A stretch of DNA of 23,216 nucleotides from positions 1 to 23,216 of IMG/VR virus record IMGVR_UViG_3300030382_000726; one strand, written 5' to 3'. This stretch comes from a virus. Shown here in pieces: positions 8,091 to 14,835 of the stretch (the first letter of the stretch is position 1; every line of letters starts with the position of its first letter). Position numbers and translations under genes: made by a program. The notes beneath the pieces are model-generated. The model had not been told where the DNA came from, did not search any database, and saw only the letters and a program-made list of their open reading frames with translations.

Positions 8091-8672
8091 ATGGCAAACG
8101 TAAATCAATATATACCTTTAGTAACTGCAGCAGAAGTTATAAGTAATAGTTTTACTAATGCAAATACAGATACTGCTTTAATTTCTAATAACACTATATT
8201 ACTGTCAGAGTTAGCACATATTAAACCTGCTTTTGGCAGAAAGTTTTATGAAGAAATTAAAACTCAACATAATAATGGAACTCTAACTACAGCGAATCAA
8301 ACTCTAGTAGATGATTTCTTAACTAGATGTTTATGTTGGTTTGTCAGATTTGAAGTTATTAATGAAGTGCAAAGTAATAGTACAAGTGCAGGTATTGTAC
8401 ATAACATTGATGAATTTGCTACTATAATAGACCCTGCAGAATTAAACGCATATAAACAAGATACTTATAGAAAATCAGAAATATATTTACAAGACATGAT
8501 TGATTTTATGGAGGGTGATGACCAGACTGGAGATTACCCAACTTATGAGTCTAATAGACCTGCAAGAGGTCAGGCATATAAAAATCATGGAATAATAATG
8601 TACGATAGTATATATTCAAAACAAAGAAATTACACAAGTTGGAGAGATTTCTGTCCTTGTGATGACTGTTAA
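8091..8672 (+). CDS. Probable head-tail adaptor/connector protein
   Basis: A 193-residue helical protein 4 bases after the portal gene. Segments such as ELAHIKPAFGRKFYEEI and LVDDFLTRCLCWFVRFEVINE resemble the gp6-like adaptor family of Bacteroidetes phages (DUF6712-type proteins), which dock under the portal. The C-terminus ends in a Cys motif (FCPCDDC). Adjacency to the portal supports the role; the family assignment is by pattern memory and moderately certain. Confidence 0.55.
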   Translation: MANVNQYIPLVTAAEVISNSFTNANTDTALISNNTILLSELAHIKPAFGRKFYEEIKTQHNNGTLTTANQTLVDDFLTRCLCWFVRFEVINEVQSNSTSAGIVHNIDEFATIIDPAELNAYKQDTYRKSEIYLQDMIDFMEGDDQTGDYPTYESNRPARGQAYKNHGIIMYDSIYSKQRNYTSWRDFCPCDDC

Positions 8673-8683
8673 TAATAAAAGAT

Positions 8684-9322
8684 ATGGCAAGTAACGAACA
8701 TAAAAATTTACAAGATGTTAATAGGCATAATCCTAAAGGGTTTGAACCTGCTACTAATGAAACTGTCCTGTCAAAAAGTATAGGTAGTGGGGCTACAGAT
8801 ACAGATGGTAATTTAGTATGGTTAAATAAAGGATTGCTTGGTGTTACAATATATAAAATGGCAGGGTATTGTGCTGCAACAACCAATTATCAATATGGAA
8901 CAGCTATAACTGATGACGAATCTCCTTATCAAATAGACAAAGATTTTGGAAGTACAAGTGCAACTGGGTCAACTATTACTCCTTCTCCATTAGTAAGAAT
9001 GGGGTTAGGTCAGGTGGTTACTGAAGACGCTAATGTATCTACTATTACAGGTTGGTTAACAAGTAATGGTGGTAATGTGGTAACAATAGCCCTTTGTAAA
9101 ATAACCCCTGTAGTAAACAACACCTCTGGAGTAGCACCAGTAGTTATTGACGAACTTACAGTAACAGGGCTGTCTAACAACAATAGATTAGTTGCTATAG
9201 AGGAAACAACTATAACTGCTAGTTCAATAACCGCAGGAGATATTATTTTCCCAATGGTAAAAGAAGCTAGTGGAGGTAGTGATATATATTTTAACACAAC
9301 AATAAAAACATACACCTATTAA
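8684..9322 (+). CDS. Putative virion surface/structural protein
   Basis: A 212-residue Thr/Ser/Gly/Asn-rich protein with almost no predicted helix. It starts MASNEHKNLQDVNRHNPKGF, an N-terminal signature I associate with minor structural proteins of Bacteroidetes phages. The rest looks like repeated beta strands (ITGWLTSNGGNVVTIALCKI, ELTVTGLSNNNRLVAIEE). It lies directly upstream of two related beta-rich proteins. Head fibre, decoration or tail-tip roles all fit; sequence alone does not choose. Confidence 0.6.
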   Translation: MASNEHKNLQDVNRHNPKGFEPATNETVLSKSIGSGATDTDGNLVWLNKGLLGVTIYKMAGYCAATTNYQYGTAITDDESPYQIDKDFGSTSATGSTITPSPLVRMGLGQVVTEDANVSTITGWLTSNGGNVVTIALCKITPVVNNTSGVAPVVIDELTVTGLSNNNRLVAIEETTITASSITAGDIIFPMVKEASGGSDIYFNTTIKTYTY

Positions 9323-9327
9323 AAAAC

Positions 9328-9347
9328 AAATAAATAAATAAATAAAT
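9328..9347 (+). repeat. (AAAT)5 microsatellite in translation leader
   Basis: Five perfect AAAT units run into the ATG of the first duplicated beta-rich gene, with the last unit overlapping the start codon. The tract forms most of the gap between two structural genes. Slippage here would change leader length without touching the coding frame. Confidence 0.8.
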
Positions 9348-9792
9348 GGCAACAACAGTAGTAGCAGCGAACTGCATAGTAACAGTAACAGAATCATATG
9401 ATTTGAATGGTGTTAGTTATGGGAACACAAAGAGTAAAAGTTTTACATCTAAAGGAAAGATTCTTCAAAGAATAATGAATGTAAGTACATCCGACCCTGC
9501 AATTATAAATTTTGGGGCTTCAGATAGTGCAGGTCAAGTAACTGTAGGAGATTATGCTTACTTTAGAATATCTAATTTAGATGATACTAATTTTATTATG
9601 CTGACACTATATAATGGTGCAGATTCTTTTTTCTATAAACTTTTAGCAGGAGATACTTTTTTACTTATGAGTAATGAAATGGATGCAATAGATGCTTCAA
9701 CATCTTTTGGTGCTTTTGCAGATATTACTCAAATAAAAGCAGATGCCAATACCGCAGCGTGTGATATAGAGATAATGGCAGTAACAACATAA
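9346..9792 (+). CDS. Beta-rich putative virion protein, copy 1 of tandem pair
   Basis: A 148-residue protein with a low-charge, Thr/Ala/Asp-rich beta pattern. It is clearly homologous to the next gene. Both share MATTV, ANC, VT, ESYDLNGV, YGNT, a KSF...KG segment, QRIM, DSAG, YAYFRI, NLDDTN and YNGAD, and both end VTT. The pair follows another beta-rich structural protein, which suggests a virion surface or decoration component. No enzymatic motif is visible. The only in-frame start fitting the alignment is ATG 9346. Confidence 0.75.
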   Translation: MATTVVAANCIVTVTESYDLNGVSYGNTKSKSFTSKGKILQRIMNVSTSDPAIINFGASDSAGQVTVGDYAYFRISNLDDTNFIMLTLYNGADSFFYKLLAGDTFLLMSNEMDAIDASTSFGAFADITQIKADANTAACDIEIMAVTT

Positions 9793-9805
9793 AAAGCTAG
9801 TAAGA

Positions 9806-10273
9806 ATGGCAACGACAGTAACTACAGCAAATTGTACAGTAACAATTACAGAGTCTTATGACCTTAATGGTGTTAACTATGGGAATACAACTGCTAAATC
9901 TTTTATAGATAAAGGGCAGGTTTCTCAAAGAATTATGGAAGTAGCAGGGAAGACAGGAGAAGGTACTGTTTTTACCGACATCCTTAATCTATCAACAGCA
10001 GATAGTGCAGGTACAGTAGTTAAGGGAGAGTATGCTTATTTTAGAATTACAAATTTAGATGACACTAACTCTGTATATTTAAGGATATACAATGGTGCTG
10101 ACTATCTGTATTTTGCTATAACAGCAGGAACATCTTTGTTCTTGATGAACGCTAATGTAGATGCCACTACTGCAGTAGGGGTGGTACATTTTGCAGAGAT
10201 TCAGGCAATAGCAGGACAGTCAAGTCATGCTACAGAAGGAGTAGATATTGAGTTTATAATGGTAACAACATAA
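9806..10273 (+). CDS. Beta-rich putative virion protein, copy 2 of tandem pair
   Basis: A 155-residue paralogue of the preceding gene, beginning 13 bases after it. The N-terminal 45 residues are nearly colinear between the copies. The middle differs, with a 7-9-residue insertion in this copy (around EVAGKTGEGTVF), and the C-terminal third is more diverged. This fits an old tandem duplication followed by divergence, giving two related subunits or alternative surface proteins. The role in the virion is inferred from context only. Confidence 0.75.
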   Translation: MATTVTTANCTVTITESYDLNGVNYGNTTAKSFIDKGQVSQRIMEVAGKTGEGTVFTDILNLSTADSAGTVVKGEYAYFRITNLDDTNSVYLRIYNGADYLYFAITAGTSLFLMNANVDATTAVGVVHFAEIQAIAGQSSHATEGVDIEFIMVTT

Positions 10274-10275
10274 TT

Positions 10276-10407
10276 ATGCCTAAGAAACGAAAATTAAACT
10301 CTAAGAACCCAAAATATGGGAATGTTAAAACTGAGGAAAGAGATTGTGAAAAGATATTTGTTAAAGAGGTGAGAGGAGTAAAAATTTACAAAATATATTA
10401 CAAATAA
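10276..10407 (+). CDS. Small basic protein, 43 residues
   Basis: An ATG at 10276 opens a 43-codon frame that fits the gap between its neighbours almost exactly: 2 bases after one stop and 1 base before the next start. The protein is very basic at its N-terminus (MPKKRKLNSKNPKYGN) and ends VKIYKIYYK. Tight packing and biased composition support a real gene. I do not recognise it; a virion-packaged or nucleic-acid-binding peptide would fit. Confidence 0.6.
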   Translation: MPKKRKLNSKNPKYGNVKTEERDCEKIFVKEVRGVKIYKIYYK

Positions 10408-10408
10408 A

Positions 10409-10804
10409 ATGTTAAATAAAAAAGGATATAAAAACGCAAAATCTCATATTAATGGAGATAAGATAGACCTGAAGTCTGATTGGTCTTTCTCTGCAGAGGA
10501 TGGTAATAAGTTGCTTGGAGAGAATGGGGATGACTGGAAAAACTATGCTAAGTGGTTCTTATATATAGATGTAGAAGCTAATGAAGAAACAAAAGATAGG
10601 TATAAGTTTCCTTTTGGTAAAAACGACAAGGTTTACAAAAGTGCTTTAAATGCTATCAGGCAAAGAGCAGCACAGTTTGATTATACTGATGTGTTTGATG
10701 CAGCAGGAGAATTATTAGAAATGATTGCAAAAAAAGAAGATGCTGAAAATAAAATAAAAGAAGAATTTAAAGGGGTTTTTGACAGGTTTATAGGTAAAAT
10801 TTAA
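10409..10804 (+). CDS. Hypothetical virion-associated protein (prohead-protease-companion-like domain)
   Basis: A 131-residue protein with segments SDWSFSAEDGNKLLGENGDD, WFLYIDVEA and YKFPFGKN..VYKSALNAIRQRAA, followed by a helical C-terminus. The pattern of a W-containing turn, YK(F/L)P, then ALxAIRQRAA resembles a domain often attached to or beside phage prohead proteases and capsid-associated proteins. The resemblance is from memory and the domain's function is unclear to me. The gene belongs to the late operon, after the paralogous pair. Confidence 0.5.
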   Translation: MLNKKGYKNAKSHINGDKIDLKSDWSFSAEDGNKLLGENGDDWKNYAKWFLYIDVEANEETKDRYKFPFGKNDKVYKSALNAIRQRAAQFDYTDVFDAAGELLEMIAKKEDAENKIKEEFKGVFDRFIGKI

Positions 10805-10818
10805 AAAATTATTTAAAA

Positions 10819-11091
10819 ATGACAAAAGAATTAAGCGAAAATACATCATTCAAATTAAGTGTAAAAAGCATTATTCTTTCAGTTGCAGGGATTTCAACTT
10901 TAATGGCAATGTGGTTTACCTTACAGGCAGAGATTGCTGAAGCAAAAGAACTGCCTAAACCAGATATTACAAGAATAGAGTATGAATTAAAAGACGAGTT
11001 GATTCGTAACACTATCCTTCAAACCCAAAAAGATATTCAAGCAATGCAAGAAACACTTGAAAGAATAGAGGATAAGGTTTATGAAAGATAG
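10819..11091 (+). CDS. Single-TM coiled-coil membrane protein, spanin-like topology
   Basis: A 90-residue protein. Residues about 14-36 form one TM helix (SIILSVAGISTLMAMWFTLQ) after a short basic N-terminus. Residues 37-90 are a charged heptad-type helix (ELKDELIRNTILQTQKDIQA). N-in, C-out with a periplasmic coiled coil is the inner-membrane spanin layout, but small membrane proteins of unknown role in Bacteroidetes phages look the same. It overlaps the next, secreted gene by 11 bases, as i-spanin/o-spanin pairs often do. It lies just before the holin and endolysin. Confidence 0.55.
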   Translation: MTKELSENTSFKLSVKSIILSVAGISTLMAMWFTLQAEIAEAKELPKPDITRIEYELKDELIRNTILQTQKDIQAMQETLERIEDKVYER

Positions 11092-11461
11092 TTTTCGTAT
11101 ATTCATTGTATATGCTATCTTGATATTGTTTGTGTTATTTTTTTCAATAACTTGCAATAGCCAGACTACTGTCAACGATAAAACATTTAACACTACACAA
11201 ACTGGTATAAGTATTGTTGAATTTTGTGCAGAATGGAATGAAGCTAACCAATGTAATTGGATTAAAGATATAGTAAACGCTAAAAGTTATCGTATAGACT
11301 TAGAAAGTCAAACAGCAAAAGATTATAAGATTAAAGTATTGCCTACATTAATTGTTTTTAATGATGGAGAAGAAATAAAAAGGTTTGAAGGGAATATTAG
11401 TTTTAAAATATGCCCCAAAAGAACACCAAAAAAAATACAAAAATTAGTAAATAATTTATGA
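11081..11461 (+). CDS. Thioredoxin-fold secreted protein or lipoprotein lacking CxxC
   Basis: A 126-residue protein. Residues 1-25 are a strong signal sequence ending FFSITC, so Cys25 may be lipidated, although the lipobox is imperfect. The rest follows a thioredoxin fold: IVEFCAEW (45-52), a central YRIDLES strand, VLPTLIVF with cis-Pro88, then NDGEEIKRFEG. The canonical WCGPC site aligns with WNEAN, so both redox cysteines are missing, while Cys49 and Cys58 flank the loop. A classic thioredoxin activity is therefore unlikely. It sits in the lysis block and overlaps the next gene by 4 bases. Confidence 0.65.
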   Translation: MKDSFRIFIVYAILILFVLFFSITCNSQTTVNDKTFNTTQTGISIVEFCAEWNEANQCNWIKDIVNAKSYRIDLESQTAKDYKIKVLPTLIVFNDGEEIKRFEGNISFKICPKRTPKKIQKLVNNL

Positions 11462-11850
11462 ATATTTTAGGAACAATATTTAGTAGTGGTGCAACTGAAC
11501 TTGTTAAAAGTGTTGGGGGTGTTATAGATAATTTAACAACCACAGATGAAGAAAGAGCAGAAGCAAAGCTAAAAATAGAAGAAATGGTTGGTAATCTTGA
11601 TATTCAAATGCAAAAAGAAGTAAGTGCAAGATGGACTCAAGACATGAATAGTGATAGTTGGTTATCAAAAAATGTTAGACCTCTAACCTTAGTATTCTTA
11701 ACTTTTATTTTTGTAATATTGTCGTTCTTTGATGGGAATGTTGGAGGGTTTGAAGTTTCAAAAGAGTATATACCTGTATATCAGACATTATTGATGGTGG
11801 TTTATGGGGCTTATTTTGCAGGTCGTTCAATAGAAAAAGTAAAAAAATAA
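11458..11850 (+). CDS. Holin, three-TM family (GTA-type)
   Basis: A 130-residue protein matching the 3-TM holin family (PF11351 pattern). An N-terminal amphipathic helix (LGTIFSSGATELVKSVGGVI) is followed by DEERAEAKLKIEEM, a conserved RWTQDMNSDSWLSKNVRPL segment, and hydrophobic stretches at about 75-92 and 103-122 ending in AGRSIEKVKK. It would permeabilise the inner membrane and release the endolysin encoded immediately downstream. The ATG overlaps the previous stop (ATGA). Confidence 0.85.
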   Translation: MNILGTIFSSGATELVKSVGGVIDNLTTTDEERAEAKLKIEEMVGNLDIQMQKEVSARWTQDMNSDSWLSKNVRPLTLVFLTFIFVILSFFDGNVGGFEVSKEYIPVYQTLLMVVYGAYFAGRSIEKVKK

Positions 11851-11852
11851 CT

Positions 11853-12206
11853 ATGACTTTAAAATATTTTACTAGCAAAGAATTTAATTGCAAGTGTGGA
11901 TGTGGAATCAATCTTATTGATGGAGAGTTATTGGAAATGCTAGATAAGGCTAGAGGGTATGCTAAAATACCATTTATTATTAATAGTGGATATAGGTGTG
12001 AAAAGCACCCTGAGAGTATAAAAAATCCTAAGAGTTCACATATTAAAGGATTAGCAGTAGATATTAAATGCGTAGACAGCATCACTAGAGCAAAGATTAT
12101 GGATGCTTTAGTATATGCAGGGTTTGAGAGGTTTGGATTGCACAAATCATTTATACATACTGATATAGATAAAGGAAAAGCCAGTCCTGTAATATGGCTA
12201 TATTAA
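11853..12206 (+). CDS. Endolysin, peptidase M15A family
   Basis: A 117-residue protein with the M15A zinc-peptidase pattern: SGYRCEKHP (45-53), SSHIKGLAVDI with His63 and Asp70, and FIHTDID with His102, forming the expected zinc triad. These enzymes cleave D-Ala-containing peptide bonds in peptidoglycan. The length is typical of a single catalytic domain, with no separate cell-wall-binding domain. An N-terminal CKCGCG motif is common in this phage subfamily. There is no signal peptide, so it relies on the holin 3 bases upstream. Confidence 0.92.
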   Translation: MTLKYFTSKEFNCKCGCGINLIDGELLEMLDKARGYAKIPFIINSGYRCEKHPESIKNPKSSHIKGLAVDIKCVDSITRAKIMDALVYAGFERFGLHKSFIHTDIDKGKASPVIWLY

Positions 12207-12235
12207 CTTAGTATTAATTTAAAATTATATATAAA

Positions 12236-12628
12236 ATGAAAAAAACATTATTAACAGCAGCGATTGCATTATGCACTTTAGCTGCATCAGCACAATTTAG
12301 TGTGATGACGACTATTGACCAACCTGCAGATGGTGAGAGTTGGGGAAGCGAAAACTTCACTAACAACATGGCAGTTGGTTATCAGTTGAATGACAAAATT
12401 ATGGTGGGTCTTAAATCTTCAGGTGAGGATTACAACTTTTTTGGTAGATATGGATTGGGTTCTAATCTATATGTGTCTGTGGAAAGTGGGGCTGAAATAT
12501 CTTTAGACAGTCTTGATTTTGGAGTAGGGTATTCTTTCCAATTAAACAAAAATATTTACATTGAGCCTTCTTATATTTTAAAAGAAGACGAGGGTGAATT
12601 TAAAATTGGAGTAGCATACAAATTATAA
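12236..12628 (+). CDS. Secreted outer-membrane beta-barrel-like protein
   Basis: A 130-residue protein with a clear Sec signal peptide (MKKTLLTAAIALCTLAASAQ, cleavage after ASA). The mature part alternates polar and hydrophobic residues in short strands (MAVGYQLNDKIMVGLKSS, LYVSVESGAEISL, DFGVGYSFQLNKNIYIEPSY) and ends with FKIGVAYKL, like a small OmpA/porin-type barrel of Bacteroidetes. Its size suggests about six to eight strands. A phage-encoded outer-membrane protein could block superinfection, alter the host surface or help lysis. It could be host-derived, since the signal peptide looks fully bacterial. The fold is inferred from pattern. Confidence 0.7.
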   Translation: MKKTLLTAAIALCTLAASAQFSVMTTIDQPADGESWGSENFTNNMAVGYQLNDKIMVGLKSSGEDYNFFGRYGLGSNLYVSVESGAEISLDSLDFGVGYSFQLNKNIYIEPSYILKEDEGEFKIGVAYKL

Positions 12629-12660
12629 AATAATTATTAATTAAAAAAAAAATAAAAAAA

Positions 12661-12885
12661 ATGGAAAATATATTTAACTTAGTAAATGGATTTATTGGTA
12701 AAATGACATCTTTATTTGTAGGATTGTTATCTTTTGGGGTAATGGCAGAAATATTATTTGGTAGTCCTGTTATGGGAATGTCAGTAATAGGGAATGTGAT
12801 GGATGTTATTAGTGTGTTGGGTGATAATGGTGTGGTTGGATTGATAGCACTTGTGATATTATATAATTTATTAGATAAAAAATAA
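12661..12885 (+). CDS. Small two-TM membrane protein
   Basis: A 74-residue hydrophobic protein. One membrane helix lies at about 14-36 (MTSLFVGLLSFGVMAEILFG) and a second at about 55-70 (GVVGLIALVILYNLL), joined by a Gly/Met-rich linker, with a short basic C-terminus. It is the last gene before the tandem terminators. It could be a second holin/antiholin or an immunity protein; no conserved catalytic residue is visible. The leader is an A-rich run ending in ATG. Confidence 0.7.
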   Translation: MENIFNLVNGFIGKMTSLFVGLLSFGVMAEILFGSPVMGMSVIGNVMDVISVLGDNGVVGLIALVILYNLLDKK

Positions 12886-12931
12886 ATTGATTAGTATTGG
12901 TAATTAGTAAAATTAATTATCTTTACTGAAT

Positions 12932-12954
12932 TGTAGGGAAACCTACATTGTTTT
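12932..12954 (+). terminator. Intrinsic terminator with GAAA tetraloop
   Basis: A 6-bp stem TGTAGG/CCTACA closes a GAAA tetraloop (12938-12941), followed by TTGTTTT. It lies 46 bases after the last late gene and is the first of two terminators ending the late module. Confidence 0.8.
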
Positions 12955-12979
12955 CGAGTGTTTTAGTTTTAGTTTCAAG

Positions 12980-13007
12980 AATGGGGTGTTAATAACATCC
13001 CATTTTT
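12980..13007 (+). terminator. Second intrinsic terminator of the late module
   Basis: An 11-bp stem (AATGGGGTGTT with AACATCCCATT, one G-T wobble) closes a 3-base loop and merges into TTTTT. It is stronger than the first hairpin. Together they insulate the late operon from the metallophosphoesterase gene. Confidence 0.88.
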
Positions 13008-13016
13008 GTGTAATAT

Positions 13017-13041
13017 TTGACTTGTTTTTTGTATAGATTTG
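13017..13041 (+). promoter_or_regulatory. Possible promoter for the metallophosphoesterase
   Basis: TAGATTTG (13034-13041) matches the Bacteroidetes -7 form TAnnTTTG exactly and lies 24 bases before the ATG, just past the two terminators. The nearest TTG at 13017-13019 is only 14 bases away, shorter than the usual 17-23. The -7 is convincing by position; the -33 is poor. Confidence 0.5.
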
Positions 13042-13065
13042 TGGAATAACCAATAAAAAAAGATT

Positions 13066-14157
13066 ATGTCAAAACAATATGGTAAGCGTATAAGACTGTC
13101 TGAGGAGGAAGTAGAAATGGTGTATGAGAACAGGGCAGAGAACACAACAAACATTAATGGAAACACAGCACTAGACATTCATCTTAATGAAAGAGGTATA
13201 GATAAAAAAGATGTTGTTAGTGTGAAGCATTGGCAATCTGCTAATGGAGAATTTAGATTTAGTATTGTTACAAAAGAAGACTTAGAAGTAAATGAAGGAG
13301 AGATACTAGACAGTATTACCGATTTAATAGAAACACACTCCCCTTATTATCCAGAAATAAAAAGAGATAAAAATGCTAATCACTTATTAGTTATTAATCC
13401 TGCAGACATACATATAGGTAAATATGCTAATGGGATGGAAACTGGGAGTGGTTATGATGTTGAAATCGCCTGTATGCGTGTTTTAGAGGGGTTAGAAGGG
13501 CTTATCTATAAAGCAGAAGGGTTTGATGTAGAGAGGGTTCTTTTTTGCGTAGGCAATGATATTTTACACATAGATAATGTGTACAATACAACCACTAAAG
13601 GAACAAGGCAAGATGTAGATGGTAAGTGGTGGGAACATTTTGAAATTGCTTTAGCTTTATACGTTAAATGTGTAGAGATATTAAGAGAGGTAGCCCCTGT
13701 AGATATTATTCACAGCATGAGTAATCATGATTACCAAAGTGGATTCCATTTGGCACACGCACTTAAAAGTTGGTTCAGGAATGAAAAAGAAGTATCGTTT
13801 GATATTGGTGTAGCACATAGAAAGTATTATCAATATGGAGAGAACTTAATTGGATTAGAGCATGGAGATGGTGCTAAGATGGACAAACTGCCTTTATTAA
13901 TGGCTCAAGAAAAACCAAAAATGTGGAGTGATACTAAATATAGGTACTGGTACTTACATCATTTGCATCACAAGGTTAAACATAAATGGTTAGATGCTAA
14001 AGATTTTATCGGAGTAACAGTAGAATACATGAGAAGCCCATCTGGCACAGACTCATGGCATAGTCGTAAAGGATTTTGTGGAGTTCCCAAAGCAGTTGAA
14101 GGATTTTTGCACGAAAAAACGAGTGGTCAAGTGGCACGATTAGTCCATTATTTCTAA
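13066..14157 (+). CDS. Metallophosphoesterase (calcineurin-like, possible nuclease)
   Basis: A 363-residue protein with the five metal-binding blocks of calcineurin-like phosphoesterases in order: PADIHIGK (D114, H116), FCVGNDILHID (D165), MSNHDY (N220, H221, D222), LEHGDG (H266, D268) and LHHLHHK (H299, H301). Such phage proteins are usually annotated as DNA repair exonucleases of the Mre11/SbcD type or as RNA/protein phosphatases; the substrate cannot be read from sequence. The first 100 residues form a separate N-terminal region with an HTH-like start (RLSEEEVEMVYENRA). It stands alone between the late terminators and the early promoter. Confidence 0.85.
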   Translation: MSKQYGKRIRLSEEEVEMVYENRAENTTNINGNTALDIHLNERGIDKKDVVSVKHWQSANGEFRFSIVTKEDLEVNEGEILDSITDLIETHSPYYPEIKRDKNANHLLVINPADIHIGKYANGMETGSGYDVEIACMRVLEGLEGLIYKAEGFDVERVLFCVGNDILHIDNVYNTTTKGTRQDVDGKWWEHFEIALALYVKCVEILREVAPVDIIHSMSNHDYQSGFHLAHALKSWFRNEKEVSFDIGVAHRKYYQYGENLIGLEHGDGAKMDKLPLLMAQEKPKMWSDTKYRYWYLHHLHHKVKHKWLDAKDFIGVTVEYMRSPSGTDSWHSRKGFCGVPKAVEGFLHEKTSGQVARLVHYF

Positions 14158-14184
14158 AATGTTACATAATTTTCATACAATTTA

Positions 14185-14229
14185 TATCTAGTAGATAAAC
14201 ATTTGTAAAAAAAATGTTAAAAAATGTTT
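14185..14229 (+). promoter_or_regulatory. Palindrome and AAATGTT repeats upstream of the early promoter
   Basis: TATCTA-G-TAGATA (14185-14197) is a perfect inverted repeat. An inverted pair AACATTT (14198-14204) / AAATGTT (14212-14218) and a further AAATGTT (14222-14228, overlapping the -33) follow; another AAATGTT lies at 14157-14163. The cluster abuts the early promoter and could bind one of the HTH proteins encoded downstream. In such AT-rich DNA some matches may be chance. Confidence 0.35.
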
Positions 14230-14257
14230 GGTGGTTAATTCCAATTTTATAACTTTG
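14227..14257 (+). promoter_or_regulatory. Early promoter, Bacteroidetes consensus
   Basis: TTTG (14227-14230), a 19-base spacer and TAACTTTG (14250-14257) match the Bacteroidetes -33/-7 consensus TTTG and TAnnTTTG exactly. Transcription would start a few bases downstream of 14257, leaving a short A-rich leader (AAACTAAAACTAAAACAC) before the ATG at 14283. It would drive the DNA-metabolism operon. Confidence 0.8.
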
Positions 14258-14282
14258 TCATCACAAACTAAAACTAAAACAC

Positions 14283-14504
14283 ATGTATAAGAATTTATTA
14301 TCAAGATTAAAGACCAATCACTTAGAATCTCTACACAGAGAAGAAGTTAAATACCCTATTGTAGTAAAAAAAATACTAACCACATTAGAAGAAAAAGAAT
14401 TTATTTCTGAACTAACAATTTCAGAAGTTATAGATATTGTAAATTTCTGTGATGCCCCAACAAATGACTATAATTATGTTTGGGAAATGTTTAACGATAA
14501 ATAA
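14283..14504 (+). CDS. Hypothetical early protein
   Basis: A 73-residue helical, acidic protein, the first gene after the early promoter. It has no Cys pairs, membrane segment or motif I recognise (YPIVVKKILTTLEEKEFISE; FCDAPTNDYNYVWEMF). First position after a strong promoter is typical for small host-takeover proteins, but that is only a contextual hint. It is followed 5 bases later by the zinc protein gene. Confidence 0.65.
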   Translation: MYKNLLSRLKTNHLESLHREEVKYPIVVKKILTTLEEKEFISELTISEVIDIVNFCDAPTNDYNYVWEMFNDK

Positions 14505-14509
14505 AAACT

Positions 14510-14812
14510 ATGAACTACGAAAATTGGCATAAAGCAACTTATCAAAACTGTGATGACCCAACAGTATGGAATGGTACAAACCCTTCTTGTAAACTTTGTG
14601 AGAAAGAAATAGAGCCACATGACGAATATTGTGAAGACCACCAAAGATGTATTATATGTGGAGATAATGATGATTGTGGATGTCAGGAGGAGTTCAGCCA
14701 ACTAAGTGGTTGTTGTGAAAAAAAATTTATACCTGAAACACAAAGGTGTTCAAGGTGCAATGAAACTGCTTCATCTTCTTGGGAAGATGCAGTAGATAAT
14801 TGTAAAAACTAA
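14510..14812 (+). CDS. Cys-rich multi-zinc-finger protein
   Basis: A 100-residue acidic protein with many paired cysteines: CKLC (27/30), C41 with H44, CIIC (47/50), CGC (56/58), CC (68/69) and CSRC (80/83). The spacing suggests two or three zinc knuckles or ribbons. Both acidic overall charge and zinc fingers point to protein-protein or RNA polymerase interaction as much as to DNA binding. I know no named family for it. It lies in the early operon before an HTH gene. Confidence 0.7.
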   Translation: MNYENWHKATYQNCDDPTVWNGTNPSCKLCEKEIEPHDEYCEDHQRCIICGDNDDCGCQEEFSQLSGCCEKKFIPETQRCSRCNETASSSWEDAVDNCKN

Positions 14813-14835
14813 CTATTAACTAAAACTATTTAAAA

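Noticed and set aside
10279-10293. PKKRK motif resembling a nuclear localisation signal
   Set aside because: A bacterial phage has no need of it; a Lys-rich N-terminus in AT-rich DNA explains it.
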